Assembly (NCBI GenBank): GCA_031284275.1
Contig: JAITAD010000001.1
Location: 1-13,474 of the forward strand
Source: Tannerellaceae bacterium
GTDB taxonomy: Bacteria > Bacteroidota > Bacteroidia > Bacteroidales > Tannerellaceae
Reading direction: 5' to 3'
Length of the DNA stretch: 13,474 bases
The notes beneath the pieces are model-generated. The model worked only from the letters and a program-made list of their open reading frames with translations, was not told the origin of the DNA and did no database searches. The translations under genes and the position numbers were made by a program. Of this stretch, positions 11,073 to 13,474 are shown piece by piece (positions within the stretch are counted from its first letter, which is position 1; each line of letters begins with the position of its first letter).

Positions 11073-13474
11073 ATGAAGGGGAAAGTGTTTGGGATGGCCT
11101 GCTTGCTGGCATGGACGTCGTGGCTGTATGCGCAGGAAAGTGCAGACACGTTACTGCGCTATCCCGTTGCGCGTACCTCTCCACAAGAATATGCAGACCT
11201 TACCCGACAACAGCCTGCCGACCTGCGTGACCCGGACAACATCAAGCGAACCGTCGAGTACGACCTGCGAACGGGCATGTATGTCGTGCGCAGCCGTGTC
11301 GGAGACATGGAAATCACTACGCCGGTAACGCTCTCGCCGGAGGAATACAGCGCCTACACGATGCGGCAATCTCTCCGATCGTATTTCCGGCAGAAAAACG
11401 ACGAAGCTTTCAACGGAGAAGACAAGAAAGGCTTTGATATCTCGGATATGCAATTCGATATCGGGCCTGCCGAAAAAGTATTCGGACCCGGAGGCGTCAG
11501 GGTAAAGACACAAGGATCTGCGGATGTTTCTCTGGGTTTGAAAAGCAACGTGACGCATGACCCTTCGTTGCCCGAACGTGCACGCAGCCGTACCTACTTC
11601 AATTTCGACGAAAACATTCAGCTCACCATGCAGGCCTCTGTGGGGGACAAGCTGAACTTCGACATGAACTACAACACCCAGACCTCGTTCGATTTCGATT
11701 CCAAGAAACTCAAACTCGCCTATCAAGGCAAAGAAGACGAGATCATCAAGAACATCGAAGCAGGAAACGTGAGCATGACCACCTCCAACTCGCTCATCAA
11801 CGGGGGAGCGGCGCTCTTCGGACTCAAAACGGACATGCAGTTCGGCAAGTTACGCGTCAATACGCTCTTCGCCCAACAGGAGTCGGAATCGATGACCGTT
11901 TCTTCCCGTGGCGGCGTACAGACCAAACCCTTTGAAATCAAAGTCGATCAGTACGACGAGAACCGCCATTTCTTCCTTTCGCACTACTTCTACGACACCT
12001 ACGACCAGTCTATGGCGCACCTCCCTTCCATCGCATCGAAGGTAAACATCACCCGCATCGAAGTGTGGATCACCAACAAGCGAAGCAATTACGATCAGGC
12101 GCGCAACATCCTCGCTTTTGCCGATATCGGCGAGAATGCCCACATCGGTAACCCTTCCTTCACGCAACCTGCCGGTGCGCTGTCCATCCCCAGCAACGAT
12201 GCCAATAATCTCTATTCCTCGCTCATCGCCAACTATCCGGGAGCGCGCAGCATCAGTCAGGCCACGCAGGTGCTGGCAGGAGTCATGGACGGGGGGCGCG
12301 ATTTTGAAAAATTCGAGAGCGCCCGCCGCCTGAACGAGAACGAATATACCCTCAACCGCCAGCTCGGTTACATCTCGCTACGTACCCAGTTGCAGTCCGA
12401 CGAGGTATTGGCCGTCGCTTTCGAGTACCAATACGGCGGAGCTGTCTATCAAGTAGGTGAGTTCTCCTCCGATAACGCCGACAATGCCGCCGCCTGTCTC
12501 TACGTCAAGCTGCTCAAAGGAACGACCAACTCTCCTGCCATGCCGTTCTGGAAGCTGATGATGAAGAACGTCTATGCCCTCACACAGTCCGCCTATTCCT
12601 ATATACAGACAGGTATTCAACGTGAGAAGTTCCGTCTTGATATCCTTTATCAGAGCGATACAACGGGGACATACCTCAACTACCTGCCCGAAGGGAAGAT
12701 ACAGAACGAGATACTCCTGCGGGTGATGAACCTCGACCGATTGGATATGCGTAACGAACCACACGCCGATGGGTTCTTCGATTTCGTCACAGGTTTTACC
12801 GTCACACCCGAATCCGGACGCATCATTTTCCCCGTCGTTGAACCTTTCGGTTCGCATCTGCGTGCACGCATCGGCAACGACGCCCTTGCCGACAAGTACG
12901 TCTATCAGGAGTTGTACGATTCCACCCTAACCATCGCCCGACAAATCGCCGAAAAGAACAAGTTCCTCCTTCGGGGAGAGTACAAATCGTCTTCCGGCGC
13001 AGAGATACAGCTTGATGCCATGAATGTGGCCAGAGGGTCGGTGAGGGTGACGGCCGGCGGTACGCTACTGACCGAAAATACGGACTACACCGTAGACTAC
13101 ACCATGGGAACCGTCACCATCCTCAACGAAGGCGTCATCTCCAGCAATACCCCCGTCAGCGTGACGCTCGAAAATCAGTCCATGTTCAACATGCAGCGCA
13201 AGACGATGCTCGGCCTTGATGTCAATTACGATTTCAGCAAAGACTTCGTCCTTGGCGTTACCGTCATGCACATGTCCGAGATGCCCCTCACCGTCAAGAC
13301 GACGATGGGCGACGAATCCATTAAAAACACCCTCTGGGGGTTGAATGCTTCCTATAAAGGTGAAAGTCAATGGCTCACCAACCTCGTGGACAAACTGCCC
13401 CTGCTGACGCTCACCCGTCCCAGTCAGATATCTTTCAAAGCCGAGTTCGCCCATCTCATCGCCGGACACTACGA
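11073..13474 (+). CDS. sprA: T9SS outer-membrane translocon SprA/Sov, N-terminal third (runs off the window)
   Basis: First 800 residues of a protein whose family is usually about 2,400-2,500 residues. SprA is the giant outer-membrane beta barrel that passes T9SS cargo to the surface. Seen: signal peptide MKGKVFGMACLLAWTSWLYA then QES (1-23); RYPVARTSPQEYADL after it; and the SprA_N-type region with RSYFRQKNDEAFNGEDK, FDISDMQFDIGPAEKVFGPG, RSRTYFNFDENIQLTMQASVG (about residues 171-191), KLNFDMNYNTQTSFDFDSKK and NVSMTTSNSLINGGAALFGL. Later come ARIGNDALADKYVYQELYDS and RGSVRVTAGGTLLTENTDYT. No frameshift or stop is visible. The P. gingivalis orthologue is called Sov. The ATG at 11073 is the only one giving a signal peptide. 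In many Bacteroidota ruvA precedes sprA; it does not here. Confidence 0.95.
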   Translation, partial: MKGKVFGMACLLAWTSWLYAQESADTLLRYPVARTSPQEYADLTRQQPADLRDPDNIKRTVEYDLRTGMYVVRSRVGDMEITTPVTLSPEEYSAYTMRQSLRSYFRQKNDEAFNGEDKKGFDISDMQFDIGPAEKVFGPGGVRVKTQGSADVSLGLKSNVTHDPSLPERARSRTYFNFDENIQLTMQASVGDKLNFDMNYNTQTSFDFDSKKLKLAYQGKEDEIIKNIEAGNVSMTTSNSLINGGAALFGLKTDMQFGKLRVNTLFAQQESESMTVSSRGGVQTKPFEIKVDQYDENRHFFLSHYFYDTYDQSMAHLPSIASKVNITRIEVWITNKRSNYDQARNILAFADIGENAHIGNPSFTQPAGALSIPSNDANNLYSSLIANYPGARSISQATQVLAGVMDGGRDFEKFESARRLNENEYTLNRQLGYISLRTQLQSDEVLAVAFEYQYGGAVYQVGEFSSDNADNAAACLYVKLLKGTTNSPAMPFWKLMMKNVYALTQSAYSYIQTGIQREKFRLDILYQSDTTGTYLNYLPEGKIQNEILLRVMNLDRLDMRNEPHADGFFDFVTGFTVTPESGRIIFPVVEPFGSHLRARIGNDALADKYVYQELYDSTLTIARQIAEKNKFLLRGEYKSSSGAEIQLDAMNVARGSVRVTAGGTLLTENTDYTVDYTMGTVTILNEGVISSNTPVSVTLENQSMFNMQRKTMLGLDVNYDFSKDFVLGVTVMHMSEMPLTVKTTMGDESIKNTLWGLNASYKGESQWLTNLVDKLPLLTLTRPSQISFKAEFAHLIAGHY

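Noticed and set aside
1..13474. tRNA, CRISPR array, insertion sequence, prophage or defence genes
   Set aside because: No spaced repeats, tRNA-like foldbacks, transposase or phage-like products were recognised; genes are packed and mostly core or envelope related.

Overview
The window looks like chromosomal DNA of a Bacteroidota species, most likely order Bacteroidales (Porphyromonas/Tannerella-like). Reasons: TAnnTTTG-type -7 promoter elements (three copies of TACCTTTGC); the compact rpsF-rpsR-rplI operon; a BspA-like leucine-rich-repeat surface protein with Ig-like repeats and a type IX secretion (T9SS) C-terminal sorting signal; and the first third of sprA/sov, the T9SS outer-membrane translocon. 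I cannot name the species from sequence alone.

Layout, left to right. (1) 60-2236, minus: a two-gene glycosyltransferase operon (GT2 then GT8, stop and start sharing one base) with its own promoter and a weak terminator; a further promoter at the left edge points out of the window. (2) 2342-4555, minus: a tightly packed unit of a pRiA4b ORF-3-like gene, miaA (tRNA isopentenyltransferase) and an enlarged DUF454 membrane protein. (3) 4594-8010, minus: one long reading frame for a surface protein (signal peptide, BspA-type LRRs, a beta-helix-like module, about six Big_2 Ig-like domains, T9SS sorting domain), cut by a single in-frame TAG at 6379-6381. (4) 8129-9256, minus: rpsF-rpsR-rplI, followed by a hairpin. 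(5) 9406-10122, plus: a Crp/Fnr-family regulator divergent from the ribosomal operon. (6) 10132-10938, minus: a small one-TM protein and a secreted Spy/CpxP-like protein, a pair normally found behind an ECF sigma factor that is absent here. (7) 11073 to the end, plus: sprA/sov, continuing past the window.

Functional links: the SprA translocon exports proteins carrying exactly the kind of C-terminal domain found at the end of the split BspA-like gene, but the amber codon separates that domain from the Sec signal peptide, so the protein as sequenced should be neither completed nor surface-anchored. TAG is used as a normal stop by rplI and the GT8 gene, so recoding is unlikely. No RNA genes, insertion sequences or CRISPR arrays were seen, and no gene-free stretch exceeds 150 bases.

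The strongest points for follow-up are the in-frame stop, the DUF454 protein whose extra C-terminal half is a duplicated 45-residue membrane hairpin, and the sigma-less regulator pair. I do not see a convincing wholly new multi-gene system.
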